A stretch of DNA of 5,832 nucleotides from Desulfatitalea sp. (lineage in GTDB: Bacteria > Desulfobacterota > Desulfobacteria > Desulfobacterales > Desulfosarcinaceae). The notes under the pieces were generated by a model. It searched no databases. It was not told where the DNA came from and worked only from the letters and a program-made list of their open reading frames with translations. The position numbers and the translations under genes are program-made. The DNA lies in contig JAGTVD010000392.1 in assembly GCA_018224505.1 (NCBI GenBank), forward strand, positions 1-5,832. The letters are read 5' to 3'. Shown here piece by piece: positions 5,130 to 5,832 of this stretch. Each line of letters opens with the position of its first letter. Position 1 is the first letter of the stretch.

Positions 5130-5135
5130 CCTCCT
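5130..5135 (-). promoter_or_regulatory. Ribosome binding site of the hydrolase gene
   Basis: AGGAGG on the minus strand, 11 nt before ATG 5118. The spacing is longer than usual, but there is no nearer in-frame start codon. Confidence 0.5.
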
Positions 5136-5152
5136 GGTTCGTTTAACACCGC

Positions 5153-5171
5153 TAACGTTTACGTTACGTTA
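5153..5171. repeat. Short TAACGT/ACGTTA inverted repeat
   Basis: TAACGT and ACGTTA with a 7-nt centre, overlapping the stop codon of the sigma-54 regulator. The minus strand reads as near-tandem TAACG units. It is too AT-rich and lacks a T-run to be a terminator; it might be a protein-binding site ahead of the hydrolase, but nothing proves that. Confidence 0.35.
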
Positions 5172-5832
5172 TTTTCTTTTCTTCCCATACGGGATCCCCA
5201 ATTTGCGCATCCGCGCGCGCAAGGTACTCGGGTGCATACCGAGCAGTTGGGCCGCGCCGCCCGTTCCTTCCACCCGCCCCCCGGCATGATCCAGAGCGGC
5301 CTGAATATGCGCCGCGATCTTCTCATCCAAAGGTACAATGGGTGCCGATACTTTCGTCCCGCCTGTCGCCTGCACAGCGGCAATGTCCGTCAGGAAACGG
5401 TTGAAGTGCAGCAGACCGCCACTGTCCATGGACTGACTCAAAATCAGGGCGCGCTCGACCAGGTTTTCCAGCTCCCGCACATTGCCAGGCCAGTCGTAGG
5501 CCTGGAGCTGATCCATGGCCCCCGGGGCCGGCGACGGCGGATTGCGGATCTTGAGTTTCTTGCTCTTGTGGTCGAGAAAATGGGCCACCAGGGCCGGAAT
5601 ATCCTCGCTGCGCTGACGCAGCGGCGGAATCAGAATGGGGAACAGGTTGATCCGGAACCACAAATCGCGACGAAAGGTCCCCGCCTGGACCATCTCCTCC
5701 AGGTTGCGGTGGGTGGCGCTGATGAGCCGCACATCCACCGGAATCGGTTCGGTCCCGCCGACCCTTTCGATCTCCTGGTGCTGCAGCACCCGCAGCAGCC
5801 GCACCTGGGCCGCCAGCGGCAGATCCCCCACC
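5169..5832 (-). CDS. Sigma-54-dependent transcriptional activator, C-terminal part
   Basis: The last 221 codons of an NtrC-type enhancer-binding protein; the 5' part lies beyond the right edge. The visible part begins right after Walker B (VGDLPLAAQVRLLRVLQ). It continues through sensor I and the arginine-finger region (VRLISATHRNLEEM, FRRDLWFRIN), PPLRQRSEDIPAL and the sensor II stretch YDWPGNVRELENLVERAL. It ends in a Fis-type helix-turn-helix (GGAAQLLGMHPSTLRARMRK) and a basic tail KKRK. Such proteins use ATP hydrolysis to open promoters held by sigma-54 RNA polymerase; their N-terminal sensor domain, missing here, decides the signal. The ORF's nominal first residue is a GTG inside the domain, not a start. 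Its position directly upstream of a hydrolase and E1 genes recalls AcoR and the acetoin operon, but no sigma-54 promoter was found in the window, so its target is unknown. Confidence 0.95.
   Translation of the reverse strand, partial: VGDLPLAAQVRLLRVLQHQEIERVGGTEPIPVDVRLISATHRNLEEMVQAGTFRRDLWFRINLFPILIPPLRQRSEDIPALVAHFLDHKSKKLKIRNPPSPAPGAMDQLQAYDWPGNVRELENLVERALILSQSMDSGGLLHFNRFLTDIAAVQATGGTKVSAPIVPLDEKIAAHIQAALDHAGGRVEGTGGAAQLLGMHPSTLRARMRKLGIPYGKKRK

Noticed and set aside
5153..5171. An intrinsic terminator after the sigma-54 regulator
   Set aside because: The inverted repeat is AT-rich, overlaps the stop codon and is not followed by a T-run in the transcript.
1..5832. tRNA, rRNA or CRISPR arrays
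   Set aside because: I saw no cloverleaf, ribosomal RNA or regularly spaced repeat on either strand; the long repeat is a two-copy gene-end duplication.

Overview
This is a GC-rich stretch from a Gram-negative-type bacterium. All convincing genes lie on the minus strand, so the transcription order runs from the right end of the window to the left. The gene set (sigma-54 activator, alpha/beta hydrolase, two-gene thiamine-diphosphate E1) fits Proteobacteria or Desulfobacterota. I infer a Desulfobacterota-like host only weakly, and nothing in the window proves it.

Layout, right to left. At 5832-5169 is the C-terminal part of a sigma-54-dependent activator (AAA+ end plus Fis-type HTH), cut by the window edge. 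At 5118-4426 is a small alpha/beta hydrolase with a visible Ser-Asp-His triad. After a 168-bp leader containing two hairpins come the two subunits of a 2-oxo-acid or acetoin dehydrogenase E1: alpha at 4257-3295 and beta at 3255-2278. Both have good ribosome binding sites and intact cofactor and catalytic motifs. Together these look like a regulator plus a catabolic or central-carbon dehydrogenase operon of the aco/pdh type. At the far left (58-1) begins another gene, probably the next cistron of that operon.

Between E1-beta and this next cistron sits a foreign-looking block of about 2.1 kb. In transcription order it holds: an AT-rich, gene-poor spacer with short palindromes; a transposase-like C-terminal remnant (2155-2015); a truncated XRE-type HTH ORF of 34 codons (1754-1650); a DUF1016/YhcG-type PDDEXK nuclease of 373 aa (1653-532); and a truncated type I restriction specificity (hsdS) fragment (from 535). 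Consecutive genes in this last group overlap by ATGA, so they form a translationally coupled set that looks like the wreck of a type I restriction locus.

The most notable feature is how this block joins the operon. The last 40 codons of E1-beta occur twice: at the end of the intact gene (2278-2401) and fused in frame to the hsdS fragment (83-206). A 78-bp core is identical in the two copies, whereas the gene-distal part differs at 7 of 46 positions. Weaker similarity continues past the stop codon to the start codon of the next gene. The native stop, Shine-Dalgarno and next-gene start appear preserved at the left copy. This is the pattern expected if DNA carrying its own slightly diverged E1-beta 3' end integrated by one crossover in the 78-bp core, leaving E1-beta full length. 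No integrase is visible. A second notable feature is a 102-bp, palindrome-rich, in-frame segment inside the DUF1016 gene, bounded by a 17-bp near-perfect direct repeat.
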